In this document: piece by piece, positions 9,961-23,200 of the stretch
Numbering within the stretch: the first letter of the stretch is position 1
How the letters are laid out: each line of letters begins with the position of its first letter
Source of the DNA: Allium sativum
Lineage: Eukaryota; Streptophyta; Magnoliopsida; Asparagales; Amaryllidaceae
Assembly (NCBI GenBank): GCA_030737875.1
Contig: JASFAX010000020.1
Span: 31,076,688 to 31,140,687 of the forward strand
Direction: 5' to 3'
Length of the DNA: 64,000 nucleotides
The notes under the pieces: generated by a model
What the model was told of the DNA's origin: nothing
Database searches by the model: none
Seen by the model: only the letters and a program-made list of their open reading frames with translations
Made by a program: the position numbers and the translations under genes

Positions 9961-11807
9961 TTCGGAGGATTGGGTAAATAACCATAGTTAACAAGGATTA
10001 TGGAAATAAGGCTAAGTGGTAAACCTTAGTTAAGGGAAACTAAGTAATAATTCTTAGTCAAGGAAATTTGGACCATTTCTTAGATAGATCAGTAACCCGA
10101 TACGTTAGGTCAACGTTTAAGTATGCGTGTAGGAGCAGGCTATCTGATTTAGATAAAGGCTCCAACGAACTGGGTAACGAAGCAGTAGCTTCGGGGAACG
10201 TGAGGATATTCTTGGGATCCCTCTGTGAGCTGCCAGGTCATTATACTAGGCTCACGAGAGTTTGAGGTCTGCGGTAGAAGAACCAGGAATATGCCTTGGT
10301 TGCTATGCGAGCGACCTAAAGACAGGGGTGGATAGCAGTGAGTCGACGAATACATAAGGTGCCCGAGATAGCAAGTTCGTCGATCATCTACCATCTTGAG
10401 TCAAGCGTGTACGTACGGAAAGGCAGGGAACACCCAACAGACCATAATTTGCTATCTAATTATGGGTGAGGTAGGCCGTAGGATGTGGGCTGGCCGGAGT
10501 GTAGTTCTCATGCAAGATTTTCTCTTGTGTTGCCTTTCACTAGTTGAGGGAGGGGTCTCGTGGGACCATAGCCACGTGTAGAAAAGCAGACCTTAGCATC
10601 TGCATCGGCAGATAAATCTAAAGCTCCCGACCGAGTCCTGTATTCCTTGTTTTGGCCGGTGACAGGACTCGGATGGCACGATGTGATACATGTGCATAAA
10701 GTTATAGAAAAACAATTCACGATGAATGCGTGGGAAAAAGGGCGAGGTTGAGGGTTAGCGTAATCCCTAGTGGCCTAGGTGGTTTAACCCAAACCGAAAT
10801 ATGAAAGCGTGCAATAGGTAAGCGTAATCCCTAGTGGTGCTAGGTGGCGTAAGTCCTAGTAGTTCAAACGATGATTCATATGGAAGAGCCTAGCTAGAAC
10901 AAGGGTGACAGTCCAAACGAATTCAAGGATAATATGACATGAGGAAGCCCGTACGAGGTACGGCAAAGGACTGAACCTATATACATGGAAAGAAACATAT
11001 GATTTGAGTAACCTATATATGCGATATACTAGGTTGACATGGACCATTACACGACTTTGAGCAAGGGACATTCATGGTTAACACATGACGCGGGTAGGGG
11101 TACTAGTACGAGAGGTGCAGAGCAAATATACATGTTAGGACTAAGAAGAATATACATAATAGATACCGTGGGATGTTAGACGGGGTAGATACCTTGGGAT
11201 AATGTACTCGATAGAAATCTGACGATGTGATACCTTGACTTATCATGACACCGTAGTTTATCATGATACCTTAGTTTACTTTGCCACAGTAGTTCAACCG
11301 GCTACCCTGGTTTATCTATCCTGTAGTTATCCTTATGTTTACTTTCAATTTATGCATGTCATGTTACCTTTACCTGTTTTTATACTGGAAGTAGATAGGA
11401 CTTACTCAGTCTTTTTGACTGACCCGTTTTGTTTCGCCTCTTTTCTTCCGATCCCCCCCCCCCCCAGGTTTCAGGGAGGAAACAATGCTGTTTAGTTCGG
11501 ACTTCTTCTGCTTGAAGGTCATCATGGATGGATTGGACTTCTCTTGGCTATGGCTACTTTGCGGTTTTACTTGGGGAATAATTTATTAAAAAGTCTTTAT
11601 GCTTCTTTACTATTGCAAGACAGGTTTTGATGTACTCTGATGTAAAAAGCTTTAGACCTTATTTATTAATGTTATGAAAGTTTGATTTTACTTCCGCTAT
11701 TTATATATGTTCTGTCTTGTGATATTTCTGTGCATGATTACCAATAATGCCCCTCTAAAGCTAGTGCATTCCTTTGCGAGTGACCCTAGCGGAGGCGGGG
11801 TGTTACA

Positions 11808-13787
11808 TTTGGTATCAGAGCAGAAGGTTACCAGACTGGGCAAAAGTTTTTAAAGACCTTCTGAAAACTATTTGAAAATCGTATATAAAGAAGCATTTTT
11901 CAAGAAAGTTTTCTTTTAAAAAGAAAAGGCTATTCCCCAAAGGCCATTAGCATTATCCTTGTTTCCTTGATTGAATCTCTTTTCCTTTCTTTCCTCCGTC
12001 TGTAGTCACAGTGGTTTTAACTGCGACTAGTCTTTTCTACCTACGGAAGTGCTTTCCATGCGATGGAGGTGGTTCTCGAGAGACCAGTGGCCGCGATATA
12101 AGAAAGGATAGTGAGAAAGAGGATAAAGGATGCGAGTTTAAGGATGAACAACTTGTTGGTATGGCTCAACCCTGAATGAGAGAGAAAGATGAACAATGAA
12201 ACCCATGACGAGAGAGTACCTTTGGCATGGTGAAACGGGGTGGATAGTTAAGTATCATGGGACAAGGACAAGATCATCGGGAGGGCAATAGTATGCTCTC
12301 ATTTCTAGGGTACCTCGGAAGGGGGGGTAACGATCTTGTTAAAGGTTTAGCTTTTCTTCTCTATCATCCTGTCGGGACTTTGTTTTGATCACCGCATCTT
12401 TTAAGTCCGCTTCGATAGTTGAGTCTCTGCACCTTAGTACTAGCATAGTAGAGGATCCCGTTTTTGTCTCAAGTCCTATTGGAAGATCAGTCCATTTACT
12501 CATGGCTTGTTTGGATTTGAGAATGTCTATATCAAGTGTTGAGCTTGGAAATAATGCTTATGTTTATAAGTTGTGGATGGATTCTAGGGATGAAGTGGTT
12601 ATCCAGTAAGGGGTGCCACTCTCGGTTTTAGAAGGAGGGTAGTTAGACTCTTGGCTTGTTTTGGTAATACCCTGGAAGTATCGCGTAACCTTTTGGGTTC
12701 TGTCATGATTAGTTACTTAGAATCCCTAGATGCCTTTGTTGGGAATTAGAAACCCGATCGAGTGGTGTTCGCTAATAAAACGGATGGTTTACTTCGCTTA
12801 TGTATGGGTTATGGGAATTACCCTAGTAAGTGCGCATGGTAACCTGTTTACTTGCAAGGGAAAGTTTTTCTACGTGGAATAGCTTATGGTACAAGGTCCA
12901 GGATTCACTAGTGAATTTTGAGGGCTTGCATGGAATAATGTGTACGCAGTCCTGTTTGCGCCAAGTATACTAGGGAAAGAATAAGTGAAAGTGAAACGAG
13001 AGGCGACAGTGAAATGAGTTTCACTCGCACCTTGGAAATAGGAATCAAGGAGCTACGAAATCATGAAGTCAAAGGCAGTCAAGGCACGATGGAACTAAGC
13101 CCAGGGTAATGCGACTCAGGAGACTGAAGACAAAATACGTGCATGATATCTCTTTTGGGAATATATCCTCGATCCCTGTTTTTTTGTTGAGCTTGCTTGT
13201 AGGCTATCTTTTATGGATATCCTCTCGGTCCTGTTTCCGTTACAAACCCTGTAAGGAGTTTGTCCTGTTTATCTTCTCGACCCTGTTTCAGGGAATTCTA
13301 GGTAGAACCCTATGGATGTAAACATGTATTTGAAACATGTTATGATTGATATGGTTGCAAGTGGTTGCTCGTGGATGCGCGAATACACATTAGATACTAG
13401 CTCGACTCGGTCACATTTCATATTGCATATGCACGAGTATTTATACTTGTTTATGGATGAAATCGAATGTATTATCATGCGGTTGTTGCATATGAATGAA
13501 TGATTGTGCACGCATATAGTATCTATATGACTAGGACTATTTGCATACATGTTGGATTCATGGCACTATACATATTTTTGCATTAGAAAGATTATCCAGG
13601 CCTGATCATTAGCATTAGCTAAGGAACATGTACACACACGTTTTGCATATATTCATACAGCATTAGAAATCAACTAAGGACAATGGTTGCTTGTGGATGA
13701 TGTTTTGAGTAGATGGATGATGGATGGTAGGATATGTTCTTCCTAACTTAGAGATTTCGGGGACGAAATCCTAAAAGGTGGGGAGAA
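11808..13787 (+). mobile_element. Internal region 1 of the three-LTR element
   Basis: It starts with the primer-binding site TGGTATCAGAGC (11810-11821), complementary to the 3' end of plant initiator tRNA-Met, and ends with the purine tract AAAAGGTGGGGAGAA (13773-13787). The 1980 bp between hold no intact gag or pol, only a decayed protease-region relic. Replication would need proteins from a partner element. Confidence 0.88.
12370..12750 (+). pseudogene. Vestigial gypsy protease-to-RT linker
   Basis: The frame at 12385-12609 (74 codons) matches the protease region of element A: SIVESLHLSTSIV here against SLVETLHLNTSLIV there, followed by DP-V-S-P-G/GR. The conserved ILGMDWL block survives in another frame as ILGMKWLSSKG (about 12580-12615). 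A few hundred bases on, [10 protein letters not shown] (about 12704) matches [11 protein letters not shown] in element A just before RT. The catalytic D-T/S-G region is gone and frameshifts separate the pieces. The relic shows that the non-autonomous element descends from an A-like gypsy. The same relic is at about 18847-19227. Confidence 0.78.
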
Positions 13788-16700
13788 TGTAACAACCCGT
13801 ATTTCAATAACATGTTAGAACGAGAATCAAGGCAGAATTTAATTTTAAATTCTGAATCAAGTAAAACGGGCTATGCCATTGCGTTCGTCTCGGAAAAATA
13901 CGCGAAATAGAGTCCGAGTTTTCGAGAATCGGAGTCTGTATGACCAGGTTATGGCCCGTCGAAGTTTTCGGGGTTTCCAAGTTTGAAAATCACCTAGGAA
14001 GTTCAAGTTTTGGGGTAGGCGGGAATTTTCCCGCCAAAGCCCATGTCGACAGGGGAGTCGACAGGGCTGTCGACACCCCTGGACCCCAAGTCGACAGGGC
14101 TGTCGACTTGGGTGTCGACCGGGTCCAAAAACACAACTCCGTGTTTTGTGGCCTGGTGCACCTGGATGCAGTCTTGGTCTGGTCTGATGGGCCTGTGACG
14201 ATTTCTGTGGCCTAGATTAATCCTAGATCTAATCCTAGGGCCTAAAACTATCCTAATCTCTATAAAAAGACCCTAAACCTAACCTAAATCCCTAAAAATC
14301 AAACCTAGCAACTAAGTGCTGCCAAAATCAATCTTGATCATGGCCTCCATCTCCAATCCCTAGAGCCTATGCACTCAAATCAAGTTCAAATCAAAAGGTG
14401 CAAGCTTGCTACCCCACATGAAGGCCAAATCAACGTTGCTATGCGAGTTCCATGACGATTCTTCAACAAAGGAGGCACCTTTCTTAGCCAAGATGATTCA
14501 TGCTCCTTTCCCTAGGCCTAACTAAGTAAGTTCTAGCTACTTTTGGATCAAAACGGTATTTTTAATGTTGACATGGGATAAAATGAGGCTAAACATGATT
14601 ATGCGAACCTATATGAACCTTACCTTGCCTCTTGTGTTCATGTTTATGATTTTAGGCCATGTGAGTGACTTAATCATGCCTCTCATGCTATGCATAACCT
14701 AGTTTAGCTTGCAAGTTTGGATCTTTATGCATGAAATGCTAGCATGAACCTTTAGGAACCACTTTACTTGTGAAACATTGGCTAAGACAAGATTTTGGGG
14801 CTTATGCATGTTTATGAACCCAAACCCCTTATGCTAACATGCAAGTTTGTGGCCAAATCCCTTATGAGATTATGCATGCTCGTGGCCAATCCCCTCTTTT
14901 AAGTTGTGCATGTTTATGGCCAAACCCCTTTTGATAATATGCATGTTTGTGGCCAAATTACCTTATGACACTATGCATGTTTTTGGCCAAGGTTGTGCAT
15001 GTGGAACCCAATCCCTTTTTGGCATCATGCATGTTTTGAGACCAATATGTGACATAGTATCCTTACTATGTTGGCTCGCTTTGCTTGAGTTGGGAAAACA
15101 CGATTTTTGGGTAGTTAGATAAACATGAACATGTCGCAAAATCTTAACTTGAATATGACATGTGTTTATACTTGAAAATATGACTTGAAAGATAACATGG
15201 AAGTTGACATGTAGGTATGCATAAAAACATGAGCTTGGGAATTTACCTATTAAGTTAGGTCTACCCTTTGGGAATTTACCTATTAAGTTAGGTCTAACCA
15301 AATGTTTGAAAACTTGTAACATGTTTTGGAAACATGATGAACTTAGATAATATGAGTGTGGCCAACTCGAGGTTGGGTTGAGTTTGCAACGTAAAACTAC
15401 CCGGAACCGACCGGCCTAACTAGTAGTTGCAAACAATAGGACCCAATGTAAGAAGTTGGTCATGTCGCGCTTAAGACCCGAGGTTAGACTAGGTTGTGGT
15501 GTAAATCTACCCGGACCCGCCCGGCTTAACTAGTAACCACAACAAGGTCTAATGTGAGAGGTTAAGAGTGCATTAATTAAATTAATGCCACATGATAAGG
15601 TTAAGTAAATTTGACTAATGACACTTAACCGATATGACACGAATGGGTAGGTTAAGTGGGACCGGGCTTGATTTCCTTAATGACACTTAACCGTGCAAGA
15701 CGATTAGGAGATGGGGTTAAGTAATTTACACTTAACTAATCCGACTGGGTAATTAGATGAGGTTAAGTAATTAAGAATTAACTAACCTAATCACGGTAAT
15801 TAGATGGGGTTAAGTAATCCACACTTAACTAATCTAAACACGGTAATTCGACGGGGTTAAGTTAAACACTTAACCAATTTAAACTTGGTAGTTCAATGAG
15901 GTTAAGTAACCAATACTTAACCAACTTAACGTGATAATTTAATGGGGTTAAGCAACTTATACTTAACCAATTATACATGAAGATTTGATGTGGTTAAGTG
16001 ACCTAAACTTAACCAATCTAACTCGTTAATTTGATGTGGTTAAGTGAACTAAACTTAACCAACCTAACTCGTTAATTGGATGTGGTTAAGTGACCTATAC
16101 TTAACCAATCTAACTCGTTAATTTGATGAGGTTAAGTTAACCTATACTTAACCAATCTAACGTGAAAACATGACAAGGCTAAGTCACGAATCACTTGAAT
16201 ACGCTTGACCGATTTGACTCGGTAATTTGACAAGGTCAAGTTAATTTATATAATTAACCAATCTAAAATGATAATTAGACGAGGTTAAGTTCTGGATTGC
16301 TTAATATACTTAGCCAACTTGACACATGGTTTGTAGGGTTAAGTCTTGGACTTGGATACTTAGCCAATTTTGACATGGTTTGTAGACGGGCTAAGCCATG
16401 GACTTAAGTGACACTTAACCCATTAGATAAACCCTAATTCGGAGGATTGGGTAAATAACCATAGTTAACAAGGATTATGGAAATAAGGCTAAGTGGTAAA
16501 CCTTAGTTAAGGGAAACTAAGTAATAATTCTTAGTCAAGGAAATTTGGACCATTTCTTAGATAGATCAGTAACCCGATACGTTAGGTCAACGTTTAAGTA
16601 TGCGTGTAGGAGCAGGCTATCTGATTTAGATAAAGGCTCCAACGAACTGGGTAACGAAGCAGTAGCTTCGGGGAACGTGAGGATATTCTTGGGATCCCTC

Positions 16701-18284
16701 TGTGAGCTGCCAGGTCATTATACTAGGCTCACGAGAGGTTGAGGTCTGCGGTAGAAGAACCAGGAATATGCCTTGGTTGCTATGCGAGCGACCTAAAGAC
16801 AGGGGTGGATAGCAGTGAGTCGACGAATACATAAGGTGCCCGAGATAGCAAGTTCGTCGATCATCTACCATCTTGAGTCAAGCGTGTACGTACGGAAAGG
16901 CAGGGAACACCCAACAGACCATAATTTGCTATCTAATTATGGGTGAGGTAGGCCGTAGGATGTGGGCTGGCCGGAGTGTAGTTCTCATGCAAGATTTTCT
17001 CTTGTGTTGCCTTTCACTAGTTGAGGGAGGGGTCTCGTGGGACCATAGCCACGTGTAGAAAAGCAGAGCTTAGCATCTGCATCGGCAGATAAATCTAAAG
17101 CTCCCGACCGAGTCCTGTATTCCTTGTTTTGGCCGGTGACAGGACTCGGATGGCACGATGTGATACATGTGCATAAAGTTATAGAAAAACGATTCACGAT
17201 GAATTCGTGGGAAAAAGGGCGAGGTTGAAGGTTAGCGTAATCCCTAGTGGCCTAGGTGGTTTAACCCAAACCGAAATATGAAAGCGTGCAATAGGTAAGC
17301 GTAATCCCTAGTGGTGCTAGGTGGCGTAAGTCCTAGTAGTTCAAACGATGATTCATATGGAAGAGCCTAGCTAGAACAAGGGTGACAGTCCAAACGAATT
17401 CAAGGATAATATGACATGAGGAAGCCCGTACGAGGTACGGCAAAGGACTGAACCTATATACATGGAAAGAAACATATGATTTGAGTAACCTATATATGCG
17501 ATATACTAGGTTGACATGGACCATTACACGACTTTGAGCAAGGGACATTCATGGTTAACACATGACGCGGGTAGGGGTACTAGTACGAGAGGTGCAGAGC
17601 AAATATACATGTTAGGACTAAGAAGAATATACATAATAGATACCGTGGGATGTTAGACGGGGTAGATACCTTGGGATAATGTACTCGATAGAAATCTGAC
17701 GATGTGATACCTTGACTTATCATGACACCGTAGTTTATCATGATACCTTAGTTTACTTTGCCACAGTAGTTCAACCGGCTACCCTGGTTTATCTATCCTG
17801 TAGTTATCCTTATGTTTACTTTCAATTTATGCATGTCATGTTACCTTTACCTGTTTTTATACTGGAAGTAGATAGGACTTACTCAGTCTTTTTGACTGAC
17901 CCGTTTTGTTTCGCCTCTTTTCTTCCGATCCCCCCCCCCCCCAGGTTTCAGGGAGGAAACAATGCTGTTTAGTTCGGACTTCTTCTGCTTGAAGGTCATC
18001 ATGGATGGATTGGACTTCTCTTGGCTATGGCTACTTTGCGGTTTTACTTGGGGAATAATTTATTAAAAAGTCTTTATGCTTCTTTACTATTGCAAGACAG
18101 GTTTTGATGTACTCTGATGTAAAAAGCTTTAGACCTTATTTATTCATGTTATGAAAGTTTGATTTTACTTCCGCTATTTATATATGTTCTGTCTTGTGAT
18201 ATTTCTGTGCATGATTACCAATAATGCCCCTCTAAAGCTAGTGCATTCCTTTGCGAGTGACCCTAGCGGAGGCGGGGTGTTACA
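13788..18284 (+). repeat. LTR2 (middle LTR, 4497 bp)
   Basis: The boundaries TGTAACA/TGTTACA are intact. It is followed by the primer site TGGTATCAGAGC (18287-18298). By eye its first ~150 bp share three variants with LTR3 and none with LTR1, whereas the rest shares nearly all diagnostic bases with LTR1. That is the pattern expected for the recombinant LTR of an unequal crossover. Confidence 0.92.
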
Positions 18285-20264
18285 TTTGGTATCAGAGCAG
18301 AAGGTTACCAGACTGGGCAAAAGTTTTTAAAGACCTTCTGAAAACTATTTGAAAATCGTATATAAAGAAGCATTTTTCAAGAAAGTTTTCTTTTAAAAAG
18401 AAAAGGCTATTCCCCAAAGGCCATTAGCATTATCCTTGTTTCCTTGATTGAATCTCTTTTCCTTTCTTTCCTCCGTCTGTAGTCACAGTGGTTTTAACTG
18501 CGACTAGTCTTTTCTACCTACGAAAGTGCTTTCCATGCGATGGAGGTGGTTCTCGAGAGACCAGTGGCCACGATATAAGAAAGGATAGTGAGAAAGAGGA
18601 TAAAGGATGCGAGTTTAAGGATGAACAACTTGTTGGTATGGCTCAACCCTGAATGAGAGAGAAAGATGAACAATGAAACCCATGACGAGAGAGTACCTTT
18701 GGCATGGTGAAACGGGGTGGATAGTTAAGTATCATGGGACAAGGACAAGATCATCGGGAGGGCAATAGTATGCTCTCATTTCTAGGGTACCTCGGAAGGG
18801 GGGGTAACGATCTTGTTAAAGGTTTAGCTTTTCTTCTCTATCATCCTGTCGGGACTTTGTTTTGATCACCGCATCTTTTAAGTCCGCTTCGATAGTTGAG
18901 TCTCTGCACCTTAGTACTAGCATAGTAGAGGATCCCGTTTTTGTCTCAAGTCCTATTGGAAGATCAGTCCATTTACTCATGGCTTGTTTGGATTTGAGAA
19001 TGTCTATATCAAGTGTTGAGCTTGGAAATAATGCTTATGTTTATAAGTTGTGGATGGATTCTAGGGATGAAGTGGTTATCCAGTAAGGGGTGCCACTCTC
19101 GGTTTTAGAAGGAGGGTAGTTAGACTCTTGGCTTGTTTTGGTAATACCCTGGAAGTATCGCGTAACCTTTTGGGTTCTGTCATGATTAGTTACTTAGAAT
19201 CCCTAGATGCCTTTGTTGGGAATTAGAAACCCGATCGAGTGGTGTTCGCTAATAAAACGGATGGTTTACTTCGCTTATGTATGGGTTATGGGAATTACCC
19301 TAGTAAGTGCGCATGGTAACCTGTTTACTTGCAAGGGAAAGTTTTTCTACGTGGAATAGCTTATGGTACAAGGTCCAGGATTCACTAGTGAATTTTGAGG
19401 GCTTGCATGGAATAATGTGTACGCAGTCCTGTTTGCGCCAAGTATACTAGGGAAAGAATAAGTGAAAGTGAAACGAGAGGCGACAGTGAAATGAGTTTCA
19501 CTCGCACCTTGGAAATAGGAATCAAGGAGCTACGAAATCATGAAGTCAAAGGCAGTCAAGGCACGATGGAACTAAGCCCAGGGTAATGCGACTCAGGAGA
19601 CTGAAGACAAAATACGTGCATGATATCTCTTTTGGGAATATATCCTCGATCCCTGTTTTTCTGTTGAGCTTGCTTGTAGGCTATCTTTTATGGATATCCT
19701 CTCGGTCCTGTTTCCGTTACAAACCCTGTAAGGAGTTTGTCCTGTTTATCTTCTCGACCCTGTTTCAGGGAATTCTAGGTAGAACCCTATGGATGTAAAC
19801 ATGTATTTGAAACATGTTATGATTGATATGGTTGCAAGTGGTTGCTCGTGGATGCGCGAATACACATTAGATACTAGCTCGACTCGGTCACATTTCATAT
19901 TGCATATGCACGAGTATTTATACTTGTTTATGGATGAAATCGAATGTATTATCATGCGGTTGTTGCATATGAATGAATGATTGTGCACGCATATAGTATC
20001 TATATGACTAGGACTATTTGCATACATGTTGGATTCATGGCACTATACATATTTTTGCATTAGAAAGATTATCCAGGCCTGATCATTAGCATTAGCTAAG
20101 GAACATGTACACACACGTTTTGCATATATTCATACAGCATTAGAAATCAACTAAGGACAATGGTTGCTTGTGGATGATGTTTTGAGTAGATGGATGATGG
20201 ATGGTAGGATATGTTCTTCCTAACTTAGAGATTTCGGGGACGAAATCCTAAAAGGTGGGGAGAA
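18285..20264 (+). mobile_element. Internal region 2 of the three-LTR element
   Basis: Nearly identical to internal region 1, with only a handful of single-base differences noticed (for example near 18523, 18569 and 19662). Primer site 18287-18298, protease relic about 18847-19227, purine tract 20250-20264. It has no coding capacity beyond short fragments. Confidence 0.88.
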
Positions 20265-23200
20265 TGTAACAACCCGTATTTCAATAACATGTTAGAACGA
20301 GAATCAAGGCAGAATTTAATTTTAAATTCTGAATCAAGTAAAACGGGCTATGCCATTGCGTTCGTCTCGGAAAAATACGCGAAATAGAGTCCGAGTTTTC
20401 GAGAATCGGAGTCTGTATGACCAGGTTATGGCCCGTCGAAGTTTTCGGGGTTTCCAAGTTTGAAAATCACCTAGGAAGTTCAAGTTTTGGGGTAGGCGGG
20501 AATTTTCCCGCCAAAGCCCATGTCGACAGGGGAGTCGACAGGGCTGTCGACACCCCTGGACCCCAAGTCGACAGGTCTGTCGACTTGGGTGTCGACTGGG
20601 TCCAAAAACACAACTCCGTGTTTTGTGGCCTGGTGCACCTGGATGCAGTCTTGGTCTGGTCTGATGGACCTGTGACGATTTCTGTGGCCTAGATTAATCC
20701 TAGATCTAATCCTAGGTCCTAAAACTATCCTAATCTCTATAATAAGACCCTAAACCTAACCTAAATCCCTAAAAATCAAACCTAGCAACTAAGTGCTGCC
20801 AAAATCAATCTTGATCATGGCCTCCATCTCCAATCCCTAGAGCCTATGCACTCAAATCAAGTTCAAATCAAAAGGTGCAAGCTTGCTACCCCACATGAAG
20901 GCCAAATCAACGTTGCTATGCGAGTTCCATGACGATTCTTCAACAAAGGAGGCACCTTTCTTAGCCAAGATGATTCATGCTCCTTTCCCTAGGCCTAACT
21001 AAGTAAGTTCTAGCTACTTTTGGATCAAAACGGTATTTTTAATGTTGACATGGGATAAAATGAGGCTAAACATGATTATGCGAACCAATATGAACCTTAC
21101 CGTGCCTCTTGTGTTCATGTTTATGATTTTAGGCCATGTGAGTGACTTAATCATGCCTCTCATGCTATGCATAACCTAGTTTAACTTGCAAGTTTGGATC
21201 TTTATGCATGAAATGCTAGCATGAACCTTTAGGAACCACTTTACTTGTGAAACATTGGCTAAGACAAGATTTTGGGGCTTATGCATGTTTATGAACCCAA
21301 ACCCCTTATGCTAACATGCAAGTTTGTGGCCAAATCCCTTATGAGATTATGCATGCTCGTGGCCAATCCCCTCTTTTAAGTTGTGCATGTTTATGGCCAA
21401 ACCCCTTTTGATAATATGCATGTCTGTGGCCAAATTACCTTATGACACTATGCATGTTTTTGGCCAAGGTTGTGCATGTGGAACCCAATCCCTTTTTGGC
21501 ATCATGCATGTTTTGAGACCAATATGTGACATAGTATCCTTACTATGTTGGCTCGCTTTGCTTGCGTTGGGAAAACACGATTTTTGGGTAGTTAGATAAA
21601 CATGAACATGTCGCAAAATCTTAACTTGAATATGACATGTGTTTATACTTGAAAATATGACTTGAAAGATAACATGGAAGTTGACATGTAGGTATGCATA
21701 AAAACATGAGCTTGGGAATTTACCTATTAAGTTAGGTCTACCCTTTGGGAATTTACCTATTAAGTTAGGTCTACCCAAATGCTTGAAAACTTGTAACATG
21801 TTTTGGAAACATGATGAACTTAGATAATATGAGTGTGGCCAACTTGAGGTTGGGTTGAGTTTGCAACGTAAAACTACCCGGAACCGACCGGCCTAACTAG
21901 TAGTTGCAAACAATAGGACCCAATGTGAGAAGTTGGTCATGTCGCGCTTAAGACCCGAGGTTAGACTAGGTTGTGGTGTAAATCTACCCGGACCCGCCCG
22001 GCTTAACTAGTAACCACAACAAGGTCTAATGTGAGAGGTTAAGAGTGCATTAATTAAATTAATGCCATATGATAAGGTTAAGTAAATTTGACTAATGACA
22101 CTTAACCGATATGACACGAATGGGTAGGTTAAGTGGGGCCGGGCTTGATTTCCTTAATGACACTTAACCGTGCAAGACGATTAGGAGATGGGGTTAAGTA
22201 ATTTACACTTAACTAATCCGACTGGGTAATTAGATGAGGTTAAGTAATTAAGACTTAACTAACCTAATCACGGTAATTAGATGGGGTTAAGTAATCCACA
22301 CTTAACTAATCTAAACACGGTAATTCGACGGGGTTAAGTTAAACACTTAACCAATTTAAACTTGGTAGTTCAATGAGGTTAAGTAACCAATACTTAACCA
22401 ACTTAACGTGATAATTTAATGGGGTTAAGCAACTTATACTTAACCAATTATACATGAAGATTTGATGTGGTTAAGTGACCTAAACTTAACCAATCTAACT
22501 CGTTAATTTGATGTGGTTAAGTGAACTAAACTTAAACAACCTAACTCGTTAATTGGATGTGGTTAAGTGACCTATACTTAACCAATCTAAATCGTTAATT
22601 TGATGAGGTTAAGTTAACCTATACTTAACCAATCTAACGTGAAAACATGATAAGGCTAAGTCACGAATCACTTGAATACGCTTGACCGATTTGACTCGGT
22701 AATTTGACAAGGTCAAGTTAATTTATATAATTAACCAATCTAAAATGATAATTAGACGAGCTTAAGTTCTGGATTGCTTAATATACTTAGCCAACTTGAC
22801 ACATGGTTTGTAGGGTTAAGTCTTGGACTTGGATACTTAGCCAATTTTGACATGGTTTGTAGACGGGCTAAGCTATGGACTTAAGTGACACTTAACCCAT
22901 TAGATAAACCCTAATTCGGAGGATTGGGTAAATAACCATAGTTAACAAGGATTATGGAAATAAGGCTAAGTGGTAAACCTTAGTTAAGGGAAACTAAGTA
23001 ATAATTCTTAGTCAAGGAAATTTGGACCATTTCTTAGATAGATCAGTAACCCGATACATTAGGTCAATGTTTAAGTATGCGTGTAGGAGCAGGCTATCTG
23101 ATTTAGATAAAGGCTCCAACGAACTGGGTAACGAAGCAGCGGCTTCGGGGAACGTGAGGATATTCTTGGGATCCCTCTGTGAGCTGCCAGGTCATTATAC

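Larger units (their letters stand above)
8050..11467 (+). other. Putative 3.4-kb leader intron inside LTR1
   Basis: The donor A|GTAAGTT lies at 8050. The acceptor ends at 11467 with a C-run followed by CAG|GTTTCAGG. A short perfect stem, CAGTC-TTTTT-GACTG (11407-11421), lies 46 nt upstream of the acceptor. Equivalent sites are at 14526/17944 in LTR2 and 21003/24420 in LTR3. The intron would hold the hairpin pair and the hairpin array. Donor and acceptor are conserved in position across several LTR families. There is no transcript evidence. Confidence 0.45.
7312..11807 (+). repeat. LTR1 of the three-LTR element (4496 bp)
   Basis: It starts TGTAACAACC and ends GGGTGTTACA, giving a perfect 7-bp terminal inverted repeat. 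Internal order: GTCGAC array, TATA box, mini-uORF, splice donor, ATGCATGTTT repeats, hairpin pair, GGTTAAGT hairpin array, C-run and splice acceptor. Short open frames in it (for example a 119-codon minus frame at 8487-8846) recur in all three LTRs only because the whole LTR is duplicated. They look like nothing coding. Confidence 0.93.
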
